Notes under the pieces: model-generated
Databases searched by the model: none
The model's input: only the letters and a program-made list of their open reading frames with translations
Told to the model about the DNA's origin: nothing
Made by a program: the position numbers and the translations under genes
In this document: piece after piece, positions 52,918 through 60,883 of the stretch
Position numbering within the stretch: the stretch's first letter is position 1
Layout of the letters: every line of letters starts with the position of its first letter
Origin: an uncultured Lachnospiraceae bacterium
GTDB taxonomy: Bacteria > Bacillota > Clostridia > Lachnospirales > Lachnospiraceae
NCBI GenBank assembly: GCA_900544445.1
Contig: UQVK01000008.1
Location: 1 to 64,000 of the forward strand
Length of the DNA stretch: 64,000 nt
Direction of reading: 5' to 3'

Positions 52918-54297
52918 TTGGCTGGAAAAAATGGAAAAATCAGACAGTACAGAAAGCCGCTGAATATCAATCTGGGAATTATTATTTTCAGCGTAATTTT
53001 CATTTACATCATCATTTGTGTTTTCCTTTATTTTACACAGAAGCAGATACAGCCTTATGAGGTAAGGACAGGATCCCTTTCCGTGGACAGTGTCTACCGG
53101 GGAATTGCTCTCCGGGAGGAGACCGTGGCCACGAGTACAGACTCCGGCTATATCAACTATTATGCCAGAGAAGGAGAGCGCGTCGGTTCCGGAAAGCTCG
53201 TATGCAGCGTGGATGAGAGCGGAGAACTGAAGGAGATGTTTGAAGCGGGAGAAGCGGAGGACGGGCAGCTGTCCACCGATGATCTGGAGGAGATCAAGAG
53301 CGAAGTGACCGGTTTTATGGGAAGCTTTGACCGGAAACAGTTTGGAACGACCTATGATTTCAAATATACACTGGAAGGAACGGCTCTGAAAATTTCCAAT
53401 GAAAGCATTCTTGCGGATCTGGAAAGTCTGGGCAGCTCTTCCTTTGTGACTCTCTGCAACGCTCCGGAATCGGGTATCGTGGTCTACTCCACAGACGGTT
53501 ATGAGACGCTGACGGCGGATCAGATCACACAGGAGATGTTTGACGAGGCCGGTTATCAGAAGAATCAGCTGATCAACAATGATCTGGTTTCCTCCGGAGA
53601 TCCCATCTACAAGGTCATCACGAACGAAAACTGGTCCATTGTGATTCAGACAGATGAAGAACTGGCCCAGTTTCTTCTTGAGGAAGAATATGTTCAGGTC
53701 CGCTTCCTGAAAAACCGGAACGTTTCCTGGGCGGAGGTGAGCGTGCTCGATAACGGTGATGGAAACACTTACGTGAAGCTGGATTTTAACAACTCCATGA
53801 TCGCTTTCTGCACGGAGCGTTTTATTGACATTGAGCTGATTACAGAGGATGAAGAGGGGCTTAAGGTCCCGAATTCCGCCATAGCGGAAAGAGAATTTTT
53901 CCTTGTCCCGAAAGAATATGTGACGAAGGGCACAAATGGAACTGATGGCGTTCTTCTGGAGACTTATACGGAAGAGGGAGAAGCAACTACGGAATTCATC
54001 GCGACCACCATTTATCAGGAAACGGAGGAAGACTACTACATAGACAACTCTGTTCTGACAGTCGGAGATGACATTGTGAAACCGGATTCCACGGATACCT
54101 ATACCATATCCAGAAGCGCTGTGCTGACAGGCGTTTATAATATCAACAAGGGCTACGCCGATTTTAAGGAGATTCAGATCCTGGCGCAGAACGATGAATA
54201 TGCCATCGTCAAGTCAAACACCACCTATGGTCTGAGCGCGTATGACCGTATTGTTCTGGATGCAGAGACGGTGAATGACGATGAGCTGATCTATTAA
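52918..54297 (+). CDS. HlyD-like membrane protein upstream of yggS-sepF
   Basis: 459 aa. A basic N-terminus and one membrane helix (about 20-42) precede RTGSLSVDSVYRGIALREE, a barrel-sandwich start with GYINYYAREGERVGSGKLV as biotinyl-lipoyl-like core. The remainder is beta-rich with a central acidic region. This matches proteins annotated as HlyD family periplasmic adaptor subunits. No ABC transporter is adjacent; yggS and sepF follow at short distance, so a role at the division site or wall is possible. TTG 52918 follows GGAGGA at the right distance. The long open frame upstream of it holds the hairpins and is not used. Confidence 0.72.
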   Translation: MAGKNGKIRQYRKPLNINLGIIIFSVIFIYIIICVFLYFTQKQIQPYEVRTGSLSVDSVYRGIALREETVATSTDSGYINYYAREGERVGSGKLVCSVDESGELKEMFEAGEAEDGQLSTDDLEEIKSEVTGFMGSFDRKQFGTTYDFKYTLEGTALKISNESILADLESLGSSSFVTLCNAPESGIVVYSTDGYETLTADQITQEMFDEAGYQKNQLINNDLVSSGDPIYKVITNENWSIVIQTDEELAQFLLEEEYVQVRFLKNRNVSWAEVSVLDNGDGNTYVKLDFNNSMIAFCTERFIDIELITEDEEGLKVPNSAIAEREFFLVPKEYVTKGTNGTDGVLLETYTEEGEATTEFIATTIYQETEEDYYIDNSVLTVGDDIVKPDSTDTYTISRSAVLTGVYNINKGYADFKEIQILAQNDEYAIVKSNTTYGLSAYDRIVLDAETVNDDELIY

Positions 54298-54317
54298 GTT
54301 CCGGGAGGCAAAATGGA

Positions 54318-55010
54318 ATGATCAGAGAAAATTTGAATACAGTACAGGAAAATATCAGACATGCATGCAAACGGGCGGGACGTCCTCCGGAGGATGTGAC
54401 GCTGATCGCGGTGAGCAAGACGAAGCCTGTGGAAATGATCATGGAAGCATATGAGGCGGGAATCCGGGATTTCGGAGAAAATAAGGTACAGGAACTGATG
54501 GACAAAATTCCGCAGCTCCCTTCCGATATCCGGTGGCATATGATCGGACATCTGCAGCGAAACAAGGTGAAGTACCTGGTCGGAAAGGCTGCAATGATAC
54601 ACAGCGTGGATTCTCTCCGGCTTGCGGAAGAAATCAGCAGGGAGGCAGTCAGGCAGAAGACGGTAGTAAAAATTCTGATCGAAGTAAATGTGGCGGGAGA
54701 GGAGAGCAAGTTCGGGGTAAGCCCCGCTGAGACAGAGGCCCTTGTCAGAGCAGCATCCGTTCTTCCCGGAATTGAGGTCTGCGGCCTCATGACAATTGCT
54801 CCTCTGGCAGATAATCCCGAAGATAACAGAATTTTTTTTAGAACATTGAAGAAGTTATCTGTTGACATGGAGAGGAAAAACATTGATAATGTACATATGG
54901 TTTGCCTGTCCATGGGAATGACGGGCGATTATGAAACAGCCTGTGAGGAAGGCGCAACGTTTGTCAGGGTCGGCACGGGAATATTCGGTGAACGCTCCTG
55001 GCAGATCTAG
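54318..55010 (+). CDS. PLP homeostasis protein YggS family
   Basis: 230 aa. The N-terminal PLP-binding lysine lies in IAVSKTKP, followed by FGENKVQELMDKI and WHMIGHLQRNKV, then CLSMGMTGDYETAC. YggS/YlmE/PLPBP proteins bind PLP without known catalysis and affect vitamin B6 balance. The gene lies directly before sepF, as ylmE does before ylmF (sepF) in B. subtilis. ATG 54318 follows GGGAGG. Confidence 0.94.
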   Translation: MIRENLNTVQENIRHACKRAGRPPEDVTLIAVSKTKPVEMIMEAYEAGIRDFGENKVQELMDKIPQLPSDIRWHMIGHLQRNKVKYLVGKAAMIHSVDSLRLAEEISREAVRQKTVVKILIEVNVAGEESKFGVSPAETEALVRAASVLPGIEVCGLMTIAPLADNPEDNRIFFRTLKKLSVDMERKNIDNVHMVCLSMGMTGDYETACEEGATFVRVGTGIFGERSWQI

Positions 55011-55050
55011 CTTCTGAATCTGTCAGGTTGAAATAAGGAGATTGAGCAGT

Positions 55051-55563
55051 ATGAGTGTTATGGACAGGCTACTGAGCTATATGAAACTGAACGGCGATGA
55101 AGATTATGATGATGAGTACGACGATGATGAATATGATGATTACGAAGAGCCTGAAACAAAAGTTTCCAAGCTGACGTCCAGAAAAACAAAATCTGCGCCT
55201 GTAGAAGAGGAAGAGGAACGTCCCCGGAAGGCATCTCCCAAGATTACGCCGATCAAGCAGGCCCGCAGATCTTCCGGAGCGGGTATGGAGGTCTGTGTGA
55301 TTAAGCCAACCAGTATTGAGGACGGAAGGGAGATTACGGAAACCCTTCTGGCAAACAGAACGGTTGTTCTGAATCTGGAAGGGCTTGATGTGGACATTGC
55401 TCAGAGGATTATTGATTTCACATCCGGTTCCTGTTTCGCAATCAGTGGAAATCTTCAGAAGATTTCTCAGTACATATTTATTATTACGCCGGCCAGCGTG
55501 GATATTTCCGGAGATTTTCAGGATATCTTCAATGGCTCCGTTGATGTACCAGGAATTCGGTAA
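55051..55563 (+). CDS. sepF: Cell division protein SepF
   Basis: 170 aa. An N-terminal amphipathic helix (VMDRLLSYMKL) should bind the membrane. A very acidic Asp/Glu/Tyr-rich linker (about 15-40) is followed by a basic patch. The core begins at VCVIKPTSIEDGREI and includes RTVVLNLEGLDVDIAQRIIDFTSG, the SepF polymerising domain. It anchors FtsZ. ATG 55051 is used, preceded by AAGGAG; the frame begins at TTG 55042. Confidence 0.94.
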   Translation: MSVMDRLLSYMKLNGDEDYDDEYDDDEYDDYEEPETKVSKLTSRKTKSAPVEEEEERPRKASPKITPIKQARRSSGAGMEVCVIKPTSIEDGREITETLLANRTVVLNLEGLDVDIAQRIIDFTSGSCFAISGNLQKISQYIFIITPASVDISGDFQDIFNGSVDVPGIR

Positions 55564-55593
55564 GACAGGAAACGCCGGTGTTATCTGCAGAAG

Positions 55594-55620
55594 AAAGCGA
55601 ATCCATTCAGATTCGCTTTT
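55594..55620 (+). terminator. Probable terminator after sepF
   Basis: AGCGAATC (55596-55603) pairs with GATTCGCT (55610-55617) across a six-base loop and is followed by TTT-A-TT. It ends 22 bases before the aroB start, so aroB would depend on read-through or an unseen promoter. Confidence 0.7.
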
Positions 55621-55641
55621 ATTATGATGGAAGGGATTATT

Positions 55642-56751
55642 ATGGAAAAAAGAATGACGGTTTCCCGAGACGGGAAACCCTGTTATGATATTGTTTTTGA
55701 AAAGGATTTTTCCGCTCTCGCCGGAGAAATAAAAGCCCTTGGATATGGGGAAAGAAAGCTGTGCATCGTCACGGATTCCCATGTGGAACCGCTGTATGCC
55801 GCCAGGGTGCGGGACGCGCTTGAGGCGGAAAATATCCGGACGGAGCTGTATGTCTTTCCCGCAGGAGAAGAAAACAAGAATCTGGATACGGTTCGTTCGT
55901 TATACACGTTTCTCATCGAACGCCGTTTTGCAAGGAAGGACTGTCTGATCGCGCTGGGAGGCGGTGTGGTTGGAGATCTGACCGGTTTTACAGCGGCAAC
56001 CTATCTTCGGGGAATTGATTTCATCCAGATTCCGACGACCCTTCTGGCCCAGGTGGACAGCAGCATTGGTGGAAAGACGGGAGTGGATTTTGACGGTTAT
56101 AAAAATATGGTGGGCGCCTTCCACATGCCCGCCCTAGTGTATATGAACCTCAGTACGCTGACCACCCTGGAAGCAAGGCAGTTTTACAGCGGATTCGCTG
56201 AGGCCATGAAATCTGCCCTGATCGCGGATGCCAGATATTATGAGTGGATGATTGCGAACATGTATGAGATCTGCGACAGAGAACCTGAGGTGATGGCGGA
56301 ACTGGTGCGCAGAAGCTGTGAAATCAAGCGGAAAATCGTGGAAAATGATCCGGAGGAAAAGGGAGAACGCGCCCTTCTGAATCTGGGACATACCATTGGC
56401 CATGCGATTGAAAAGGCGAAGGGATTTTCTCTCACACATGGGGAATGCGTTGCGCTGGGCTGCGTGGCAGCCGCGTTCATTTCCTGGAAAAAGGAAATGC
56501 TTCCCATGGAAGAATACTATGAAATCCGGGATATGTTTGTCCCCTTTAACCTTCCCATCTCTGTGGATGAGCTGGAGCCTGAGCGGATTCTTGATCTGAC
56601 CAGATCGGATAAAAAGATGGACAATGGACAGATACGTTTTATTCTTTTGAATAAGATCGGAAAGGCTGTGATCGACATGTCCGTTACGGACGAGCAGATC
56701 CTGGCGGCAATTGACGAAATCAACTTTACGGAAGAGGATGCACATGAATAA
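55642..56751 (+). CDS. aroB: 3-dehydroquinate synthase
   Basis: 369 aa, second step of the shikimate pathway. It has the NAD-binding GGGVVGDLTGFTAATYLRG and the metal-binding and active-site VDSSIGGKTGVD, then HTIGHAIEKA and THGECVALG. ATG 55642 is chosen because GGAAGGGA precedes it; ATGs at 55624 and 55627 are in frame upstream. No other shikimate gene is in the window, so it is here apart from its pathway. It overlaps lspA by eight bases. Confidence 0.96.
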   Translation: MEKRMTVSRDGKPCYDIVFEKDFSALAGEIKALGYGERKLCIVTDSHVEPLYAARVRDALEAENIRTELYVFPAGEENKNLDTVRSLYTFLIERRFARKDCLIALGGGVVGDLTGFTAATYLRGIDFIQIPTTLLAQVDSSIGGKTGVDFDGYKNMVGAFHMPALVYMNLSTLTTLEARQFYSGFAEAMKSALIADARYYEWMIANMYEICDREPEVMAELVRRSCEIKRKIVENDPEEKGERALLNLGHTIGHAIEKAKGFSLTHGECVALGCVAAAFISWKKEMLPMEEYYEIRDMFVPFNLPISVDELEPERILDLTRSDKKMDNGQIRFILLNKIGKAVIDMSVTDEQILAAIDEINFTEEDAHE

Positions 56752-57277
56752 TCGAAAATGGGGAATCGATATTCTCATCATTTTTGCAGGCGTGATTCTG
56801 GATCAGGTGACCAAATATTTTGCAGTACTGTATCTGAAGGGGCAGGAGGCGATCTTGCTGATTCCCGGCGTTCTGGAACTGAGATATCTGGAAAACAGAG
56901 GGGCTGCTTTCGGCATTCTGCAGGGAGGAAAGATCGTCTTTCTGATCATTACACCCATTGTCCTGCTTGTGGCAGCCTACGTCCTGTTTCGCATGCCGGA
57001 TGGGGGAAAATATCGTGTTCTCCATATCCTGCTGGACTGTATCATCATAGGCGCAGTCGGAAACATGATCGACAGGATCCGTCTGGATTATGTGGTGGAC
57101 TTTATTTATATCAGTCTGATTGATTTTCCGATTTTCAACGTGGCGGACATGTTTGTTTCCATTGCGACTGTTGTGGGTGCCGTGCTTCTGCTGTTCGGAC
57201 CCGGCTATAAAGATGAGGATTTCAGTTTCCTTTCTCTGAAAAAGAAGGATTCTGAAGAGGAGGAAAAGAATGGCTGA
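56744..57277 (+). CDS. lspA: Lipoprotein signal peptidase
   Basis: 177 aa with four membrane helices. The first has LIIFAGVILDQVTKYFAV; the catalytic aspartates lie in GNMIDRIRLDYVVDFI and FNVADMFVSI. It cleaves the signal peptide of lipoproteins such as the carboxypeptidase at 51255. ATG 56744 lies within the end of aroB; the frame opens at 56711. It overlaps the next gene by eight bases. An acidic and basic C-terminal tail of about 20 residues follows the last helix. Confidence 0.95.
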   Translation: MNNRKWGIDILIIFAGVILDQVTKYFAVLYLKGQEAILLIPGVLELRYLENRGAAFGILQGGKIVFLIITPIVLLVAAYVLFRMPDGGKYRVLHILLDCIIIGAVGNMIDRIRLDYVVDFIYISLIDFPIFNVADMFVSIATVVGAVLLLFGPGYKDEDFSFLSLKKKDSEEEEKNG

Positions 57278-58223
57278 CGGCCGCTATCTTTTTCAGGTGA
57301 CAGCGGAATATGAGGAAGAGAGGATCGATAAGTATATTTCTCTGCTTATCGATTCTTTGTCGCGCTCCTTTATCCAGAAGCTGCTTCGTGACGGGCAGGT
57401 TCTGGTGAATGGAAAGCCCGTAAAGCAGAATTACAGGTTAAACGAAGGCGATGAGGTCAGTTTTTTCCTTCCTGAAGCGGTGGAGCCGGATATTCTGCCG
57501 GAAAATATTCCGCTCGATATTCTCTATGAGGATGAGGATGTTCTTGTGGTGAACAAGCCGAAGGGGATGGTGGTGCATCCTGCGGCCGGCCATTACAGCC
57601 ATACGCTGGTCAATGCGCTTATGTATCACTGCCGGGACAGCCTTTCCGGAATCAACGGTGTCATGAGGCCGGGAATTGTGCACCGGATCGACCGTGATAC
57701 TACGGGAAGCCTTCTTGTCTGCAAGAATGACGCAGCCCATCTGTCCATTGCGGCACAGCTGAAGGAGCACAGCATCGTCCGCAGATACCGGGCGGTTGTG
57801 TACGGCGTCATAGAACAGGAGGAAGGCGTGGTTAATCTTCCGGTGGGAAGAGACCCGTCTGACCGGAAACGGATGGCGGCCGGCGTCAGAAACGGCAAGG
57901 AGGCTGTGACGCACTATCGGGTGCTGCAGCGTTTTCATGGATATGGACATATCCATGGATATACCTACATCGAATGCCGCCTGGAGACGGGAAGAACCCA
58001 TCAGATCCGGGTACACATGGAAGCGATCGGCCATCCGCTTCTCGGGGACGAGGTATACAGGCGTAACTTGCCCGGCAGCGGAAAGCCGCCCTGCCAGCTT
58101 CAGGGACAGTGTCTGCACGCCATGATTCTGGGGTTCCATCACCCCAGAACCGGAGAATATATTGAAACAACAGCTCCGCTTCCGGACTATTTTTCCCGTC
58201 TGCTTCATATTTTGGGCGGATGA
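57270..58223 (+). CDS. Pseudouridine synthase, RluD/RluA family
   Basis: 317 aa. An N-terminal S4 domain (SRSFIQKLLRDGQVLVNGK) precedes the catalytic domain with the Asp motif HRIDRDTTGSLLV. LETGRTHQIRVHMEAIGHPLLGD is the other hallmark. It modifies uridines in 23S rRNA. The order lspA-rluD is common. The start overlaps the lspA end. Confidence 0.95.
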   Translation: MADGRYLFQVTAEYEEERIDKYISLLIDSLSRSFIQKLLRDGQVLVNGKPVKQNYRLNEGDEVSFFLPEAVEPDILPENIPLDILYEDEDVLVVNKPKGMVVHPAAGHYSHTLVNALMYHCRDSLSGINGVMRPGIVHRIDRDTTGSLLVCKNDAAHLSIAAQLKEHSIVRRYRAVVYGVIEQEEGVVNLPVGRDPSDRKRMAAGVRNGKEAVTHYRVLQRFHGYGHIHGYTYIECRLETGRTHQIRVHMEAIGHPLLGDEVYRRNLPGSGKPPCQLQGQCLHAMILGFHHPRTGEYIETTAPLPDYFSRLLHILGG

Positions 58224-58276
58224 TGATAGATTTGCAGTTACTACTTAGTCAGACTATAACGATTTTCATAAAAAGA

Positions 58277-58309
58277 TCCTGAAAATTCATTGAATTTTTG
58301 GGACTTTTT
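58277..58309 (+). terminator. Probable terminator after the pseudouridine synthase gene, overlapping the next promoter
   Basis: AAAATTC-ATT-GAATTTT (58282-58298) is closed further by TCC/GGA across a two-base internal loop and followed by CTTTTT. Its right arm contains the -35 box of the next promoter (58290-58295). Confidence 0.5.
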
Positions 58310-58318
58310 CATTATAAT
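58290..58318 (+). promoter_or_regulatory. Sigma-A type promoter for the cytidylate-kinase-like gene
   Basis: TTGAAT (58290-58295) and a perfect TATAAT (58313-58318) are 17 bases apart. The leader of about 40 bases ends in an AAGGAGG site before ATG 58363. Confidence 0.75.
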
Positions 58319-58362
58319 AGATTTATCTTCAAAAAAAGCGGTGAAGAAGGAGGTAAGTTTGT

Positions 58363-58989
58363 ATGAATACAGTGATTACGATCGGCCGGCAGTTCGGATC
58401 GGGGGGACATGAGATCGGGGAGAGGGTGGCCGATTATTTTGGCATCAAGTATCTGGATAAGGAGCTGCTGACCAGGGTCGCCAAGGAAAGCGGCTTCTGC
58501 GAGGAGATGATCAAGAACCATGATGAAAGACCGACCAACTCCTTCCTGTACAATCTGGTCATGGATACCTATTCCTTTGGTTATAACGCATCTTCCTTTG
58601 TGGATATGCCAATCAGCCATAAGGTATTTCTCGCACAGTTCGATACCATCAAGAAGGTTGCGGCAGAAGGTCCCTGTGTAATTGTAGGCCGCTGTGCAGA
58701 TTATGCGCTTCATGATTTTAAGAACTGCATCCGTTTGTTTATCTATGCAGATGAGGAAGCCAAGGTAAAGAGAGTCATGGAGAGATACAGCCTGACGGAA
58801 GAAAAGGCAAAGGACATGATGGCGAAGAAGGATAAGCAGCGTCAGAGCTACTATAATTATTATTCTTCAAAGAAATGGGGGCGGGCGGACAGTTATGATT
58901 TCTGTCTGAACAGCTCTGTGCTTGGCGTTGACGGAACCGTTAAGCTGATTGTTCAGATCGTGGAAGATTTTGAGAACAAGAACAGGTGA
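58363..58989 (+). CDS. Cytidylate kinase-like protein
   Basis: 208 aa P-loop kinase. The nucleotide-binding loop is IGRQFGSGGHEIG rather than the classic GxxGxGK/T, and a later VIVGRCADYAL resembles the Cmk-like AAA_33 pattern. This is the 'cytidylate kinase-like' family in Clostridia, separate from the essential Cmk; its substrate is unproven. ATG 58363 follows AAGGAGG. Confidence 0.85.
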   Translation: MNTVITIGRQFGSGGHEIGERVADYFGIKYLDKELLTRVAKESGFCEEMIKNHDERPTNSFLYNLVMDTYSFGYNASSFVDMPISHKVFLAQFDTIKKVAAEGPCVIVGRCADYALHDFKNCIRLFIYADEEAKVKRVMERYSLTEEKAKDMMAKKDKQRQSYYNYYSSKKWGRADSYDFCLNSSVLGVDGTVKLIVQIVEDFENKNR

Positions 58990-58991
58990 GG

Positions 58992-59345
58992 ATGGATTTT
59001 TACAAAAGACTGGCGATTGCTGGAGAACGAATTCCATATGGGAAGGTGGCGACGTACGGACAGCTGGCGCTCCTGTGCGGAAAGCCCCGTAACAGCCGGC
59101 AGGTCGGGCGCGCTTTAAAGCAGGGACTTGCCGGCAGCGCCTTTCCCGCCTATCGGGTGGTGAATTTTCAGGGGGTTCTTTCAGGAGCCCCCGCCTTTGA
59201 CACCCCGGATATGCAGAAAATGCTTCTGGAGGCCGAAGGCGTTGTTGTGAAGTGCAACCGGGTAGACCTGAAGACCTATGGCTGGAAGAACACCATGGAG
59301 GATGCGCTTTCCCTTCAGAAAAGCTTTGAAGAAAAGGGAATATAG
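58992..59345 (+). CDS. Alkyltransferase-like (ATL) DNA-binding protein
   Basis: 117 aa of the MGMT fold. The N-terminus MDFYKRLAIAGERIPYGKVATYG and NSRQVGRAL match the family. At the active-site position, where O6-alkylguanine methyltransferases have PCHRV, the sequence has PAYRV: the acceptor Cys is replaced by Ala, as reported for Thermus ATL. It is therefore predicted to bind and flip alkylated guanine and pass it to nucleotide-excision repair rather than transfer the alkyl group. ATG 58992 is chosen for the normal MDFY start; GTG 58986 overlaps the previous stop. Confidence 0.88.
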   Translation: MDFYKRLAIAGERIPYGKVATYGQLALLCGKPRNSRQVGRALKQGLAGSAFPAYRVVNFQGVLSGAPAFDTPDMQKMLLEAEGVVVKCNRVDLKTYGWKNTMEDALSLQKSFEEKGI

Positions 59346-59375
59346 ACGGATAAAGAGATAGGGGCAGTGGCATAC

Positions 59376-59409
59376 AACTATTCGCAAAACACAAGTTTAA
59401 CGAATAGTT
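59376..59409. repeat. Inverted repeat between the ATL and dtd genes
   Basis: AACTATTCG (59376-59384) and CGAATAGTT (59401-59409) are perfect nine-base arms around a 16-base spacer. A weaker GTGCTGAAA/TTTTAGCAC repeat follows. They may be an operator or a weak terminator between the convergent genes. Confidence 0.45.
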
Positions 59410-59480
59410 AGTGCTGAAATTCAGTAATTTGAACATTTTAGCACGTTTTATCATTGCTCCTTTTTCCATCCGATTTCCCT

Positions 59481-59930
59481 TCAGGATAACTCTTCTGAAT
59501 CCAGAATAACCGTAAAAGGTCCGTCATTGACGAGCTGAACCTTCATATGCGCACCAAATACGCCCTGCTGTACAACCGGGCGTTCCTTTTTGCAGGAATC
59601 AATAATATATTCATACAGCGCTTTTGCATGCTCCGGATTCCCCGCTTTGACGAAGGACGGACGATTTCCTTTCCTGCAGTCCGCATACAGCGTAAATTGA
59701 GAAATCAGCAAAAGCTCCCCATCCACGTCCTTCAGACTCAGATTGGTCTTTCCATTTTCATCGCTGAAGATCCGGAGATTCAGCATTTTGCGGACCAGCC
59801 GGTCCGCCTCGGCCTGCGTATCCGCATCGCACACCCCGATCAGGACCAGATAGCCCTGACGAATGCTTCCAACCAGCTGTTCGTCTACGGATACAGAGGC
59901 TTCGGTGACTCTTTGAATGATGAATTTCAT
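59481..59930 (-). CDS. dtd: D-aminoacyl-tRNA deacylase
   Basis: 149 aa on the minus strand, normal length. It frees tRNAs from D-amino acids. SQFTLYADCRKGNRPSF and the cross-subunit NDGPFTVILDS are the family hallmarks (the Gly-cisPro motif is seen as GPF in this region). The start at 59930 follows AGGAGGAAC on the coding strand. It has its own promoter and stands against the direction of its neighbours. Confidence 0.95.
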   Translation of the reverse strand: MKFIIQRVTEASVSVDEQLVGSIRQGYLVLIGVCDADTQAEADRLVRKMLNLRIFSDENGKTNLSLKDVDGELLLISQFTLYADCRKGNRPSFVKAGNPEHAKALYEYIIDSCKKERPVVQQGVFGAHMKVQLVNDGPFTVILDSEELS

Positions 59931-59945
59931 ATGTTCCTCCTGTCC

Positions 59946-59961
59946 GCCGCCATCAGGCGGC
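59946..59961 (-). promoter_or_regulatory. Hairpin at the 5' end of the dtd transcript
   Basis: GCCGCC-ATCA-GGCGGC is a perfect six-base-pair stem with a four-base loop. It would start within a few bases of the expected transcription start and before the ribosome binding site, so it may protect the 5' end of the dtd mRNA. Confidence 0.45.
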
Positions 59962-59968
59962 TTTGTTA

Positions 59969-59997
59969 ATTTTATCACAAGCATTCTTTCCTGTAAA
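59969..59997 (-). promoter_or_regulatory. Sigma-A type promoter for dtd
   Basis: On the minus strand TTTACA (59992-59997) and TAAAAT (59969-59974) are 17 bases apart, with the predicted start near 59962. Confidence 0.65.
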
Positions 59998-60142
59998 CAG
60001 GAGGAGGACCGTCTGAAAATGAAACCTGTATTTTTTTCGTTCCGGGATGCATTTTCCTGAAAAAAATTGTATAATGGACAAGGTATTTTATCGACAGGAT
60101 TGAGAAATTGGTCTTTTGACCCGGAAAGGATTTTTGCTTTTT

Positions 60143-60874
60143 ATGAGACTTCAGCAGGTATTGAGTTACGTTCGCAGGGCTGCGGACGATTATCACATGA
60201 TACAGGAGGGCGACCGGATTGCGGTGGGGATTTCGGGAGGAAAGGATTCCCTGACGCTGCTTTATGCCCTTCATGGACTGCAGCGGTTCTATCCGCAGCA
60301 TTTTGAACTTCATGCCGTGACGGTGGACCTGGGATTCCAGAATCTGGATCTGAGCCGAATTGAAAGCATCTGCCGCGACCAACTGCAGATTCCCTATACC
60401 ATCGTTAAGACGGATATTGCAGACGTTATTTTCGAGCAGAGGAAGGAGGCAAATCCCTGCTCTCTGTGCGCGAAAATGCGGAAGGGCGCGCTGAATGATG
60501 CGATCAAAAAGGAAGGCTGCAATAAGGTTGCCTATGCCCATCATAAGGATGATGTGGTGGAGACCATGCTGATGTCACTGATTTTTGAAGGGAGATTCCA
60601 CACCTTCAGCCCCGTCACCTATCTGGACAGAACGGGGATCACGGTGATCCGCCCTCTTCTCTATATGAATGAGGCGGATGTGATCGGCTTCGTGAACAAG
60701 AATCAGGTTCCTGTGGTAAAAAGCCCCTGTCCGGCGGACGGACATACCAAACGGGAATATGTGAAACAGCTTCTCAGACAGCTGAACCTGGAGAATCCCG
60801 GCGTGAAGGAACGGATGTTTACTGCGATCACCACCGGAAACCTGCGGGGATGGCCTGTTGTGGGAAAAAATTGA
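60143..60874 (+). CDS. TtcA-like tRNA thiolation ATPase
   Basis: 243 aa. The PP-loop is ISGGKDSLTL and the cysteine pair CSLCAKM follows; with a third Cys in VKSPCPADG these may bind an iron-sulfur cluster. TtcA makes 2-thiocytidine at position 32 of tRNAs. ATG 60143 is the first sensible start; the nearest ribosome site AAAGGA is rather far upstream. A TATAAT at 60070-60075 could be a -10 box but has no clear -35 partner. Confidence 0.88.
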   Translation: MRLQQVLSYVRRAADDYHMIQEGDRIAVGISGGKDSLTLLYALHGLQRFYPQHFELHAVTVDLGFQNLDLSRIESICRDQLQIPYTIVKTDIADVIFEQRKEANPCSLCAKMRKGALNDAIKKEGCNKVAYAHHKDDVVETMLMSLIFEGRFHTFSPVTYLDRTGITVIRPLLYMNEADVIGFVNKNQVPVVKSPCPADGHTKREYVKQLLRQLNLENPGVKERMFTAITTGNLRGWPVVGKN

Positions 60875-60883
60875 GGAAGCGCT

